Below, one piece after another: positions 1 to 12,459 of a stretch of DNA of 64,000 bases. Position numbers and translations under genes: made by a program. Origin of the DNA: Ptychodera flava (lineage: Eukaryota > Hemichordata > Enteropneusta > Ptychoderidae); contig NC_091945.1 of assembly GCF_041260155.1 (NCBI RefSeq), positions 28,560,796 through 28,624,795 of the forward strand. Direction: 5' to 3'. The notes beneath the pieces are model-generated. The model saw nothing but the letters and a program-made list of their open reading frames with translations, did no database searches and was not told the origin of the DNA. How positions within the stretch are numbered: the first letter of the stretch is position 1; each line of letters starts with the position of its first letter.

Positions 1-2990
1 GCTAATGTGTAATTTAAGCTATGAATGTTTCTTCAGTCAGTCACACAAGTTTAAGACTGTTCAAGGGACGGGCTATGTTAGCTTCTGAAAGCCTTATCGT
101 GGCTTTTTCATGGTCCAGGAGCATTTTTAACAGCCGCATGTCTGGCGTGTCTGAATGGGATTTACAATAGCTCCTAGGACAGCAGGCATATTACTTAATG
201 ACACCAATTTTCAACCGAAGTCCGTCAAATGCTTCTTCAGTTTGTTCAAAGACCAACTTTTTGAACTCAAAATTGATTCTGAGGTATTGACGTTCAGGAT
301 CGAAACGGCACCGAACTAGAGCCATGACCTAGTCGGGTCATGTCACGATACAGTGTGGTCCTAGGTATGGCCGTTAGAGTTTATTATTTTTAAATTAGCT
401 GTGTCACACTGAGTTAAGCTAGTTCAGAGTTGACTTTCAGTGGTGACTTGAACATTCACTAACAAGAATGGGCTTCTTGTCATACGTGTAGCTTTAGTGT
501 ATTACATTTACATGAATGTATTGCGATGTATTTTCACTAGTACATGCACGATTTAAATTTTTAGATTAAGTCCTTTGCCGAACAGTTATGTGCAGTTTGA
601 AATCAAATTAGGTGTGCATAGTTAACTGACAGAACAGTCTAACCACTAGTCTCTTGCTAAAGGGTTCCTTGCCACAGAAAGCGTTTAAATGTTGCTTTTT
701 ACACTTAACCAGATGACCATGATGAAAGTCGCTGCATATATATAGGCGTAATCATAAACACCGCCCACACAAACCGGGACGAAAACAGACGTACATTTTA
801 AAGAATATAAACTGCCTTGATCCGAAATTGACATGACCAAAAGATATCTCAGCTACCATTCCGTTAAAACCATAATATAAAAATATTGCAGCTTCCTTGA
901 TCGTTGACCTCTCAGTTCATTTATCTGATGTGTAACTTTACGAGGGTCGGTGTTAGCTATAGCTTAAGAACGTTGTCGGGATAGAGCAAGCGTAAGCAAC
1001 CGCAGTTTGAGTATGTCCAGGAGAAGGCCTAGGTCCGATGGCTGCGACGCCTTTTTAGCTGATTTTGATTTAGCAGAAATGTTAGTATTCCCCTGGACGA
1101 CAGGAATATTGTTGACGACATTGCAAATTATCACAGGCAATCAAATTGTAAACATAATCAGCGGATGTTTTAGCTGATAAGAGTTTTACCGAGAAATTCT
1201 ACTTTTTTTCTTCATAATGTAAAGAGACGCCATTGAGCTCATTAAAGCAAGGTTAGGGAAACACCCAAAAATACTCGAGTAATCCAGTCGCTATGGTTCT
1301 ACGAAATTCTTTATTGTGTGATTAATCTTTGTTACTCTTATGGTCGTAGCTGAAAGAAGTTGACATTATTTTAAAAAACTTCTCAACGGAGGGCACTGCC
1401 ATTGATGTTGCTTTAGATCCTACCACGTCAATTTAATTTGGTGAGAGTTAGAACAATGCCTTAGTCATACAAACCCCCGGATTTCGTTCACTTGATATCT
1501 TAGTATTGTAGGTGGTTAAATTCATGACTTTCGCAGTTGGTAATTCGCCGATCATAGAATATGCTTGCACTAAAGTGATAATGTAAAATTACACTCAAAC
1601 TGCGCAATTTGACTGTGAACGAGTTTTCTACTACTAATGTGACAATCCTCTCTTTGCCAGGGCTAAAATCGCGCTTATTTCAATATGGAATGACGTAAAG
1701 TATTTTCTAAGTATAAAGTCTACATTGTAACTTGCCCGCCATGTTTTAAATTGGACCACCCTGCAACAGCAAGATTTGAATGATAACATTAGATGACATG
1801 AGTTTGTTTACGTCAACGTTTGTTTAGTCTGGGTCAACTCTGGGCCGTCGCGTGCCTTAATTCAGCTTGGGAAAGTCCGGGTTTTGACAGGCTCTGATTT
1901 CAGTATCATTAATCAAATTCTCAGTGTAGCTCTCTATGTGAGATTAGGTGACCTACAGATAACCTTCGGCGACGGAGATGATTGTATCTTCAATGCCTTA
2001 CATATTAACTTCATTGGTCAAATCTTACTACGAAAAGTACCTTAGGAACATCACCAAAAACTACCGCAATGGTAAATTATCTATTTCAAACTCGGTAAAT
2101 AGTTTTCCTTCATTCGGTAAAATAAGGTTAGAACCCGCTTTGCTTGTTTGTTTCCGCGCAAAGACCTTCAATCTTGTATTAAAGAGGTTTTTAAAGTGGT
2201 CGAATAAAAGAGTATTGTTCTTCAAAAATCCTGAATCGAGTAAAAAGTTGTTTTGTAATCTTTTAATATTCATAATATAGGTATTTCTTGCTCTTTGGTA
2301 AAACATAACAAATAGAGGAAATAAATGAGTAAGTCTGCCCCGCCCCTTCTTTGATGGCGAAGTCATGGCACAAAGCTACGACATGTGTACGGAGATAGTA
2401 ACTCTGCCAAACTCTACAGGAGGTAGATTTGATGGCCAGATCATTCACCTTTCTTTGCAATAGCTGTCGAGGTACATTTCCACTTACTGATGCAGCAGTG
2501 TATGAAATTCATGAAAAAATAAGCGGATATCCGAGAAAATGAAAACAAAATAACTTCAAAGATTTCATGCACGAGTAAAACATTATCTTCTCTGATACCG
2601 GTGTTCTTGTCCAGCACACAAGATACACAGTATACATCGGATCTCAACAAGCTAAGAATGACCAATTATTTCCAAAGTGGAAATAAGCTTTTAACTTTTC
2701 TGTGTCATCCCAGCACTTTCAAGTTTGTAGTATTACTTGTTTTTATTGTATGTTTTAAAGTGCTAAACAATTAAAAAAAATGAATAAATACCAGATATGA
2801 ACTGAAAATGCTCACGTATTTAGTATATATTGCGATTGTCTGTGAATTTAAACTTTTGCCACATTTTTGCAGCTTCATTGAAGTGTTATGATCAATATCA
2901 TGAACAACATTCACAACAGATTAATGCCAAAGGACAATAAGTATGTGAATATGTAAATAGCTGAAATAAAAAATACTAAGTTGCTTTAAG
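1..2990. other. intergenic, nothing recognised
   Basis: AT-rich DNA with only short open frames on both strands (the longest about 100 codons, around 2.0-2.4 kb). None has a recognisable domain or a paralogue elsewhere in the window. I see no RNA gene, no clear promoter and no transposon termini here. Confidence 0.5.
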
Positions 2991-3029
2991 TGCTGTCATT
3001 GTATCACCACTTTACATAGCAAATGCAAT

Positions 3030-3740
3030 TGCCTTTGGTCAAGTCCTTCAAGTAATATATGCCAAACTGTGAAAGCTCATATAGATATAGAAAGTATGAA
3101 TTAGCTGACATAAAAATGCCAATTATCTTTCACTAATGCAACATGATTGTCTCATTAATATATAAGCAGTTTCATATACTTTTTAGAGTGCTCTCAGTCT
3201 TATATCCCTAATTAGGAAGGTTAGGCAAATATGCAAATTATTAACTTGCTGATGTAAAGATTCTAAAAAATTCTAAAAAACTTTCACTAATATTTTACCA
3301 TATTTCTTCAATGTACGTAAGGTTTCATCGACTTTGATGGAGTCAATGAGGATATATCCCTAATAAGAAAAGTTCATTAAATATGCAAATTAGTAATTAG
3401 ATGTTTAAAACTGACCGGTCTCTACAATATACATAGTACATTCGTCAACTATGGCCAGTTCAATCCAAATATACATCCCTAATTGGCAAAGTTCGTTAAA
3501 TACACAAATTAGTAATTAGCTAAATATTAAATGACTAAATAATGTTATATTGTATTATCTTCAATGTAAATACCACGTTTTGTCAATTTTGATTTAGCCC
3601 ATCCAGATATCTCTAATTAGGAAAGGTCGTTGAATATACAAATTAATAATTGGATTTTCTAAAAAAATCTTAAACAACTTTAGGTCATTATAGTTTCTTA
3701 CAGAGAAAGTCTCGTAAATTTGATCAAGTCAATCCAGATA
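3030..3740 (+). repeat. diverged AT-rich tandem repeat (about 120-150 bp period)
   Basis: Near-identical cores of the form CCTAATTAGGAAAGTTCATT followed by AAATATGCAAATTAG recur at about 3206, 3357, 3477 and 3611. Each is followed by a stretch resembling CTTTCACTAAT and another resembling TTTCGTCAACTTTG. The spacing is irregular (roughly 120-150 bp), so this is an old, diverged array. Several units carry the POU octamer ATGCAAAT, for example at 3231-3238. The same family appears at 4.44-5.1 kb and, inverted, at 10.65-11.2 kb. I see no coding potential. Confidence 0.7.
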
Positions 3741-4439
3741 TATATAACCACAGACAAAGAGAAACACAGACTAGAAACGCAGCACGCTGTTCGATGGCAT
3801 GGTCGTCTCGATAAACTATTGCCTTTTCATATTTAAATGAGCTTCAAAGGTGTTAGACTTTTGACAGACTTCGTGCGCGGTCGATAATTGCACGAGATTA
3901 TGCGAAAAGTAGAACGTAATGGCATCATGCTGCCTGTCACGTAGCAACCATGCTTACTTTTGTGTGCTCTCAGGGCAGAAGCACTGCATAACACGCCAGC
4001 AGTTTCATAAACACTTTCTCCCATGAAGAACTTGTAAAAGACGATATGAGTGATCGCTAACCATTGTGTGAAATCTGACAGTTTTGAAAAAAGACTTTCA
4101 AGTTTGCTCCAAACACACTTATAATGTCTTCTAAAAATGTTAGAAGAATTTTTAAAATGGTAAAACTCATCTCCCGAATCTAAAAGCTTTTACTGTTTTC
4201 TCCAGCATGCCGATTCCGCTCATCACTACACGACAACAACAACACGAACTTTGCCGAACATACTTCCCTTAAAAATTGGCGAAAATCCGGATACTACCGA
4301 AAGGTGCATGTTCGGCAGTCTTCGGATAACAGAGTCAAGAACTACCTGAGGCGGGGCGTACATGGAGGGGAATACGCAACCTCTTCACACCTTGAACAAT
4401 ACCCGTTCCTAGTCTTTGTTTCTTTTTGTCCGTGATGAA

Positions 4440-5130
4440 ACCTGTATTAGGAAAATTCATTAAATATGCAAATTAGGAATTGCTGAATGACTTTCAACAT
4501 GTTGTAGTAAAGTATATTCCATATGCATAGCAAATTTCGTCAACTTTGGTCAAAGTACTCAAGAGAAAACCCTAATTAGGAAAGTTCATTTAATATGCAA
4601 ATTAGTATTTGGCTGAAGAAAAAATGTGAAATCACTTTCAGTAATGTTAAATAATAGCATCTTAGATATACGGACAAAGTTTCGTCAATTATGAGAGTCA
4701 ATTCAGATTTATCCCTAATTAGGAAAGTTCATCAAATATGAAAATTAGCACATAACTTTCATGTCACAACCGTATGTCTTTCACTGGAGATCAATTCTTG
4801 TGTGATCAACATTTGTAGCAAATCTCATCCGATTCTGTGCAGCTGTTCTCTTTGTATGTCTGTTTTTTTCTAAAAGCATTAATTATGCAAATGAGCCTGA
4901 ATTATGCAAGCCACATTAACCAAAATCGGTCCAAATTAGCACCTAATTTTCATGTCACACCCTTGTGTCTTGCACTAGGGATAAATCCTTGTGTGATCAA
5001 CATTTGTAGCAAATCTCATCCGATTCTGTGCAGCCGTTCTCATTGCATGTCTGTTTTTTTCTAAAATCATTAATTATGCAAATGAGCATGAAATATGCAA
5101 GCCATATTAGCCGAAATCTGTCCTTGTAAT
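4440..5130 (+). repeat. AT-rich tandem repeat, second block with a 191-bp duplication
   Basis: Three more units of the 3.0-3.7 kb family (about 4440, 4569, 4711) run into a direct duplication with a 191-bp offset. AATTAGCAC at 4743 and 4934, and AATTATGCAAATGAGC at 4881 and 5072, mark the two copies. Each copy carries the text GTGTGATCAACATTTGTAGC. The block ends close to a GACA microsatellite, an arrangement that could be the tail of a dispersed repeat (inference). Confidence 0.7.
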
Positions 5131-5236
5131 AAACATATGGTGCCTGTCTACCAACTCTGAATTGATTCCGTATAGGCGTTCATGAGATGTCGTGTAAAAG
5201 ACACAAACACACACAGACACACATTCACACAAACAC

Positions 5237-5265
5237 GGACAGACAGACAGACAGACAGACAGACA
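5237..5265 (+). repeat. (GACA)n microsatellite
   Basis: About seven uninterrupted GACA units, just after a CA-rich stretch of 'acacacagacac' type. It directly follows the 4.44-5.13 kb repeat block. Confidence 0.9.
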
Positions 5266-5279
5266 TCGCTACGACATTA

Positions 5280-6540
5280 ACCCACGTCTATGAACACGTG
5301 AGCTATAAGTGATCGCGTTGAATTTTCTAGCAGGCTCAAGTTGACCAGAAGAACATTGCTTCGTACAGATTTATTGTGAAGGAAAGTCATCGGATATGAG
5401 AATGAAAACAAATAGAAAACCAATAGGATCACTATGAAAAACTCTCATGTCAAAGCATGGAGTTATGAAGTCTTTCTTTACCTCCATGGTCAAAACAACT
5501 CGGATCTACAATTTCGCATTTGACAAGACTGCGTTCCATTATCGATGTTATGAAACATAACACTTTTTCAATCAGTCTAGCAATCCCTCACCTTTCTAAA
5601 AAATCTCAATGTCTGATGTGACCCGAGTCAAGTTACTTCACCTGGAGACATACTTGGTGAAAATACCGTGATTTGTCTGAGATGTTGCTGTGAAATCATA
5701 GTGAAAAATATGATTGGCAACGTGCTTTGTGCCCATGAAATAAATTCACGACTCCTAACCACAATTTCGTTGTCATATAGATACCAAATTCACAAACATT
5801 TCCTAGTTTACAATGTGCCCGACTGTGTGATACATCACGAGACATACAGACAGAAGAACAGACATACACAGACAGAGACAGAGATTTTGTCCAAGAATCC
5901 GATTTTTTTTTGTGGTACTTTCTACATAAGTATTTTTGCCTGTTGTTTTTTTACTTTCCCTTGCAATTTCCCTGGTTTGATTGTTTGTGTTAGAGGTTTG
6001 GTGACATATTGCATCTTTGTGTAGTTCATCATCATTTTCCCCCTTGTTATAGAGGTTCACTCATGCACGGATGCGTTTTGAGTGAAGAAGTAGGCAAAGA
6101 GATGTTTTGATTTATATATATTAAGTTAGTGATGAACCCTTGAAAGAATCAAAAACGTTGTTATCCATTTTGACTTTCCCTATTGATCTCTCCCAAAGTG
6201 TGGTACACACACTTGGGTATAGGTTCGGGTTAGAGAGAGACAGAATAGGCCGGAGACAGCTTTGTATTGTGTCTTAGTGTGACCAAGTTCAAATCCATCT
6301 TGATTACTATCACGGGTCCATATATACAGTGTAGTATGAAAAATCATTAGAATCAATGAGTGACACGACTAACTAATGACACGCCCAATGTATAATCTAC
6401 ATAATTAGTAAAGGAGTTGGTGGGCGGAGCTACACCATACACGAGATTCCCAACACAAAGTACTAAACCCAGCGATGACTCGTCATGGAATGATGAATGT
6501 CTCAAAAGTTTAAGTCTGGAAAAGTTCTTTTTCGTTTTAA
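5280..6540. other. intergenic, nothing recognised
   Basis: Open frames of about 118 codons (plus) and 85 codons (minus) overlap around 5.8-6.0 kb. They lie in low-complexity CAGA/TTTTT-rich sequence and show no domain, so I treat them as chance. Confidence 0.4.
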
Positions 6541-6554
6541 TTTCATTTTAATTC

Positions 6555-6985
6555 AATAAAGGTGTTTTGACGTCAAAGGTCAAAGAGCGTCCAATAACAC
6601 CTAACGTTATTGAACTCTGCGTCAACGTTATTGAACTCCGCTCCTCTAATACCAAAACTTACTGTACGACCCACAAAACGAAACTTCAACTATATCGCAT
6701 CGCAGTGTATGTGCCAGAAATTGTACCTCAGTAGCATATAATTTCTCTCCGAATTCGCAGATTTTTGACCGACCACTATTCACTGCGTGACCTACTTAAT
6801 TTTTTATGCATACTTTTTTTTGTAAATATGGAAAATCTTCTCTAAGACTTGTTTTCTCTGTGTTGACATAAAGGTGTTTGAGGCCAAAGATCTGTGTCCA
6901 ATAACTCCTAAAGTTTTTGTACTCCGCGTCAAAACTATTGGAATCCGCTCCTCTGATACTGAAACTTACTGTACGAAGAAACTCC
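6555..6985 (+). repeat. diverged direct duplication
   Basis: Two related segments of about 125 bp start at about 6555 and 6863. Both carry AAAGGTGTTT, then GTCCAATAAC, then CCGCTCCTCT, then AAACTTACTGTACGA, in the same order. They are separated by about 180 bp of unrelated sequence. No function is apparent. Confidence 0.6.
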
Positions 6986-6989
6986 ATAA

Positions 6990-7778
6990 GTTACAGATGC
7001 AGGTGTATAATAATGACATTTTTCGACAGAGATTATTTTGAATAAAACAAAATGTAAAATATAACAGATTGCACAAAAGTCCATAGTAAGAAGCTGTCAA
7101 AGAACATAACGTCAAATAGATTTTCAAGCGTCTTGGTAATCATTGTGTTTCAGCATGTTAGTGGTTTTGGTTTCGTTTCTTTCATGGCACACTGACCATG
7201 GTTGCCTAGATGCATTGGTTTCGGTTCGCTTCTGATCCCGCATGATGTCTCATCATATCATCATCATGAATTAATCTTATCAACCATGATAAATATGTGC
7301 ACTATTGGTACTGGATTGCGTAGGAAAAAACCTTTCATAGGCTGTCGATAGGCTGCAAATTAGATAGAGGGTTTAGAAATCTGAAAGAATCTATTCGAAT
7401 TTCTGTTAACATTGGAAATGCAATGCTTCAGCCACTAAAAATTAATTTGACATATGAGTTCACTTTTGTCATCGTTAAAATGGCTCGTAAATCAAAATAA
7501 TCTCGATTCATTGTACTACCTTTATCATAATTTTTCATGGACTCGGAAAAGATCTTTGAGGTTGCCCTTCAATAAAGACGACGTATTTTTTCATTGCATA
7601 TGAAACTGCAATCGGCTTTGACTCCTTAGTCTACAACGGATTCTGAAGTCCAGATTTTTATTTCACTTTGCCAAAAATTTAAAGTATATGAACCTAGTGG
7701 TAAATTTATAAATCAATTTAACATTTGATGAAATTGTCCTGATTTACGGACATTGAATTTGCAATTAACAGTTGGTGA
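6990..7778. other. intergenic, nothing recognised
   Basis: AT-rich sequence with no open frame of note and no repeat family that I can match elsewhere in the window. Confidence 0.4.
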
Positions 7779-8409
7779 TCAATTTTTAACAAGGTAGACT
7801 GGACTGTCAACAGCGAGCATTGACTTGGGACGCTTTTCGATGAATTTATTAAAAGAAGCGACAGGACATCTATCTAGATTTGCTTTAATTTCGTACATTC
7901 TGGGCTTTATTTTTCTTGTGTTTCTTAGGTTTTCTCCTTGTCTTGTCTTCCTCTGGCGTTCTATGTTGTACTCTATGTATTTCACCCTGTCGCCGTCAAT
8001 CACTTCTGCTCCCTCCACAATATCACCAAGTTCCATGTTGTAGTGTTCCTGTACACCTCGTAGGCCAAATTGCGTTGTGCGGAACCACCACACGATGTTT
8101 TGAAGTGCTGACGGGCTATGCATTCCGAGTTGGCCTGTGTTGTACAGTTCATCAATGTCGTCGGCAGTTAGTGGTTCGGTTTTATTCGGCGCGTTGCCCT
8201 TGCCCATGGCTTTTAGATTTCTTTTTTGGACCCGTCGAATACCTTCGAAAGGAGCACCAGTTTTTACATTCCTTTCATATTTGTTTTCACGCAAAACACA
8301 ATCAATGGGGTTAAAGAAACTGTGCAATGTCTCCGGTTCATATTCTGTTCCGTCTCGTTTTTTGTTGAGGAGCAGTGTGGGATTAGGTGTGGGATTACAT
8401 GGATTTCAC
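7779..8409 (-). pseudogene. DUF3504 / Crypton tyrosine-recombinase-like fragment
   Basis: One minus-strand frame is open from about 8409 down to a stop at 7779 and has no good ATG. It reads KKRDGTEYEP, then GKGNAPNKTEPLT, then LQNIVWWFRTTQFGLRG, then the tail RCPVASFNKF and DSPVYL. This order (a KKDG-EYEP N-terminal motif, a GN-PN-T-PLT segment, a WW/W--T-FG-RG helix and a late RCPV---Y/F----RP motif) is what I know from the DUF3504 domain of ZMYM2/QRICH1-type proteins, which derives from Crypton tyrosine recombinases. Only part of the domain is present and the frame stops soon after DSPVYL. It is therefore a transposon or gene fragment, or a single exon of a larger gene. Plus-strand open frames over the same bases are shadows. 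Confidence 0.55.
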
Positions 8410-8439
8410 GATATTCGGACTCAGTCAAATTAAGCCAAG

Positions 8440-10650
8440 TTCGAAGCTAATTTATGTCAGTTCGGTACTTTCGGATGGTGTTCTTAGGAATTTGATGTCT
8501 TATAAAGTCATCCATTTCTTCATTTTACATTTGAAAATTGCTATACCTTTCGATGCTACCGGTATAATTTGTTGCTACCGCTACTCTGTGGTATCGGCGT
8601 TGGCTTGGTGTCGTGCTCACCTTGAGAATGTGGCCCATTTATACTCTCTTGGCGATAAATATCCCCCACAGGATTTGTTGGCGAGTAGTTTGACTATCAG
8701 GGTAATACTACTGCTCCTCCTGAAGATCTGAGAACAGCTGTTCAGCCATGATGCACCCTGAGCTCGGGCTAAACGCAGACGACACATGAAACACCATGGC
8801 AACTGATATTCCGTCGTACATATTTTGGACAAAATACTCGCAAATTTTTATTCTTTAAATTATTTTAAGCTGTACATACCTGAAATTAAATATAGTCGCC
8901 AAAACGGACAGTAAAAAATGAAACCATATTTCATGAGGCAAGTTTCAGAATTTTTTTAGGTTACTGTGCTCAGCTGTTCTATGTAAACATCTCAGCTCGT
9001 GCACCATATCTATGCTGAAAATAGTTCCGATCAGAGTGAAGATATAATCAATATTTAAACATGTTAAAATACCGGTTCATATCCACACTTACTGAACAAA
9101 AGGAAAATAGCAAAATAGACATCCCATGTATGATAAAAGCAAATATACGGTGCTAGAAACGAATTCAACAATAAACATCACTAGGTCATCCCTATACCTG
9201 ATTATGACATCACCAGTCCAAAAAAATGTAAACATGTGACAGTACCACTAGCCTGTGGTGGCAGGTCACTCATCGGACTTTCGTTTGTTGTCCGTACATG
9301 TATACTGATACTGTACGAGTTTCATTGTTGCAGGAGCAGTGGACTCGGCTGAATCGAGGGCCGATGTCTGGCGAAAGCCTTCGACACTTCGTCATTGGCA
9401 AGAAACCGAACCCGTATGTGCGAGAGACAATAACAATAGACAAGAGAAGGCACAAGGGATTGTAGAAATTCTATACGATAACATGTACGTGCTTTACGCC
9501 GTACCCGGAGCGCTTCGTTGAAAACATCGCAAAATTTGCCTTGCAGCAAACCATCGTGCGTGACAGTGCGTGTCAAACTGTCGTTTACTAAAATGGCTGT
9601 AAAATTGCCATGCCGTCAAAATTAATGCTAAATTAAACTTAGAAAAAACTAAGCGATTAAGTTTTGGTAAACCTTAATTGAATTTGAAATCCAAAAACGT
9701 CCTGAAATAATCATCATTGCAGAACAGAATCAATAGGGTTGTTTAAATGCTCTTTTTCGTTGTACTTTAGAATGAGTTGACGTACTTTAGTTTTACATCT
9801 AAAAGAGTGACTTTTACCTTTCAGTTTGTCTTGCAGATTTTCTGCTGTTTTATATTGCGACATCAATTCAATTCTAATATAAAATACCACAACCCTGTTG
9901 TGGCAAGAGGGGTTCACTGTAGCCTCTATGGAAAACGTCATTGTTATTTATAGACCGACTAGTCTGAGATGGGAGGTTTGATCGTCAAGGTGACGTCATC
10001 AGTACGAAATACTTCAAAAACAGGATGGTTGCACAGTCTCATATACATTATGTTTACTTTTTTGTATGTCCCACACAAGTTCTGTAGATAACATTGTATA
10101 TAAAAAGAACCGACTCATTTGAGTGTTTTATACAGAGGTGCCAAAATACTTATAATGTTGATGATATCTAAACAGTTTGCTATCGGTCTATGTCTATGTC
10201 AACACTCTATGTAGATGAAACATGATACAATGAATGCAGACAGATGCTGGTTAAGATTTTTTTGCTAGACACATGAATAAACACATTTTCAATGACGTTT
10301 TTATCGTTATCATCATATTTTCAGTTAGTTCATTGAATGATTTAATATATATTTGTAGTTTCACGTTTGCATTTCTCAATGTCTCTTCTTCGATTTCAAG
10401 GTTTATGTAGTTTAAAAGTTGAAGGGCATGCGTTTTCTAAGAAGTAAAACTCGACAGACGTCTAAGTGACACTCCACTCCACTGTTTATTCTTGTGTGTC
10501 TATAAAAACAGCTTGGCATCAGTACATCTTATGGTTAGCCAGAGTGCTGTCCTAATTAACTTCGGTCTCTACTATCAACAAGACAAGTATTTAGCAGTCC
10601 CCTATGGAAAGCCGTCACTGTCTTAGGGAGGTGTACATGTATTGGAGATA
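8440..10650. other. intergenic, nothing recognised
   Basis: Small open frames (60-114 codons) on both strands have no recognisable domain. A minus-strand frame at 9714-9941 is basic and Lys-rich but unsupported by any paralogue. One short stretch near 9150-9215 matches text found near 22.85-22.9, 34.34-34.39 and 40.16-40.21 kb (ACGAATTCAACAATAAACATC, a 21-mer split here as ACGAATTCAACA then ATAAACATC), showing that unit-related sequence also occurs outside the duplicated block. Confidence 0.4.
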
Positions 10651-11200
10651 TTATAATACAACATTATTGAAAATCATTAAGGATTTTTACTTCAGCCAAT
10701 TCCTAATTTACATATTTAATGAACTTTGCTAATTAGGGATATAAACCTAAATTAACTGGACCAAAGTTGATGAAACTTGCTATATACATTAAAGATACTA
10801 TGATACAATATTATTGAAGGTCATTAAGCATTTTTTCTTCAGCCAATTCCTAATTTGCATATTCAATGATCTTTTCTAATTACGGATATATACTGGGATT
10901 TACTTGATCAAAGTTGGCAAAACATGCTATGTACATTGATGATTATACCAGGTTAAAACAATATCGAAAGTCATTTCACATTTTCATGTCAGCTATAAAT
11001 TAAATTTACAATTTGCATATCTAATGAGCTTTCACAGTTCGGCATATATGGCTTGAAGGACTTGGCCAAACGTAATTACACTTGCTATATACCGGTATAA
11101 AGTGGTGATACAATGACAGAAGTCAAAGAACTTTAATTTTTTTCTTTATTGCAGCTAATTTTACATATTTTTATACTTCATGAACTTTTAGAATTAATCG
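10650..11200 (-). repeat. inverted copies of the AT-rich octamer repeat
   Basis: The reverse complement of the 3.0-5.1 kb family. TTCAGCCAATTCCTAATTT recurs at about 10.69 and 10.84 kb, followed by ATTTAATGA/ATTCAATGA and 'CTAATTA-GGATATA'. The octamer in reverse form (ATTTGCAT) lies near 10.855 and 11.014 kb. It sits just upstream of the start of the duplicated block. Confidence 0.7.
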
Positions 11201-11487
11201 GCAGTGAATATTGTTCATTATACTGATCATGTTACTTTCAATGGAGATGCAAACATGTGGCAAAGGTTCAAATTTACATATAATGCAATATATAATGAAA
11301 CACGTGAGCATTTTCAGTTCATATCTGGTTGACTTTGGTGATGGGGGGGGTCACCCTGTTTTTGAAATGCCCAATAGGGGGGGGGGTGTCACTGTGTTTT
11401 TGAATTTTGACACAGGCTCATCATTGCCTAAAATGCTAGTGTCAGCCACAAATTTCATCATTCAGTTGTATTTTTCGGCGCGCCCTT

Positions 11488-12371
11488 CATAGACACTGGA
11501 GGGTAGTGGGCATCATAATTCAGTGAGAGGGCATATTTTCCGTTACGAACAGCTCTATTTTCCCATCCAAATTTTAGGTCAAGGTCAAAACTATGAAAAA
11601 TCAATATATCAACCTTCGAAATATGTTTTGTGATGATTTTGTAAAATTTGCGAAATTTACCAGCTGGTGGCACTTGAGTCTACTTCGGCATTTCGTGTAC
11701 AGAGACTAAGATTGTATGCTAGTAATTGGGTTATAAAAGTAGGTCATGTAATTAAGGGGAACTCGTTTCTCATTGCGTGTTGGACTCGCTTGCTTTCTTT
11801 TAGGCAACAACGGATCCTGCTTCCATATATATGATGACCACATTGCGTAAGAACCATATAATGCTTCCTATAACTTGACACTTTTTGACCGATTTCGTTT
11901 ACAATAACACAAACCATAAGGTTCACCATGTATTCTGTGCTGAACAGAAGGGTGAGTTACTGCAGTAACCAAGACAAGGCCTAATGTCATGGCCTGTTGC
12001 ATTTTAGTAAAACCTTTGCCTAATATGTACACTTAGGCCAAAGTAATTAAATTCTTTGTTTTGCGTCCACTCTAAATGAGAAAAGGTACGCGTCTAAGCG
12101 GCTGAAAAACACACGCAAGAAAATTAACACAATGTAATTTGATTGCAGCAAATAAAAAATTGTAACAAAATTTTAGTTCAGAAAAGCTAAGCGGCTATGT
12201 CCTAAAATTTCCTATTCAAATACACTGTGTGTGTTTTTCATGAAAACCTTAAAAACCTAAGCGGGTGGGGACGCAAAACAAAGAATTTAATTACTTTGGC
12301 CTTATATATACTCCAAACTGAGTATCCAAAGTATCGATCACGTCTGGAAAAGTTACCAGTCTAGAGTTAAG
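11488..12371 (+). repeat. GT upstream region, copy A
   Basis: Conserved 5' flank of the glycosyltransferase genes. It is recognisable by GGGCATCAT, CCGTTACGAACAGCTCT, TTTTAGGTCAAGGTCAAAA, TACTTCGGCATTTCGTGTAC and GTTCACCATGTATTCTGTGC in this order. The same series occurs at 28.37-28.9, 44.65-45.1 and 59.5-60.0 kb. Here it is interrupted by a MITE (12036-12301), and it runs directly into the last codons of a GT gene at 12372, because exon 1, the intron and most of exon 2 are deleted. Short G-runs lie just before it (about 11343-11350 and 11379-11388). Confidence 0.85.
12036..12301. mobile_element. PIF/Harbinger-type MITE, 266 bp
   Basis: The two ends are perfect 33-bp inverted repeats beginning GGCCAAAGTAATTAAATTCT and ending in TTTTGCGTCC (12036-12068, and the reverse complement at 12269-12301). 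TTA flanks both sides (12033-12035 and 12302-12304). Paralogous units show the empty site as 'tacacttatgtataatcc' near 28.9 and 60.03 kb. A 3-bp TTA target duplication with a GG-starting TIR is the known signature of PIF/Harbinger elements. There is no open frame, so it is non-autonomous. Confidence 0.9.
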
Positions 12372-12459
12372 AGAGCACAGGAGCTGAAAAAAAGAGCTTA
12401 AAAATTGTTCTGCTACACTGAAGTCCCATGAAGATTTCAAAGAGCTCATGTGGCAATAA
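12372..12459 (+). pseudogene. glycosyltransferase remnant A (C-terminal end only)
   Basis: The bases match the last ~30 codons of the intact GT genes: AGAGCACAGGAGCTGAAAA, then CCCATGAAGATTTCAAAGAG, then a TAA at the homologous place. The 3' flank continues colinearly with the other copies. A one-base gain in the A-run and other changes break the frame. The left edge joins the GT upstream region at 'ccagtcta|gag', so about 2 kb (exon 1, intron and most of exon 2, judged from copy D) was removed in one event. It cannot make an enzyme. Confidence 0.85.

Noticed and set aside
3030..5130. CRISPR-like array
   Set aside because: Repeat spacing is irregular, repeats are diverged and AT-rich, the DNA is eukaryotic, and there are no cas genes.
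7825..8433. Several plus-strand frames of 72-132 codons
   Set aside because: They overlie the minus-strand DUF3504 frame and read as Cys/Ser/Leu-rich antisense translations.
11211..11492. 93-codon plus-strand frame before GT flank A
   Set aside because: It crosses two G-runs and the edge of the duplicated block, and its Gly codons come from the G-runs.
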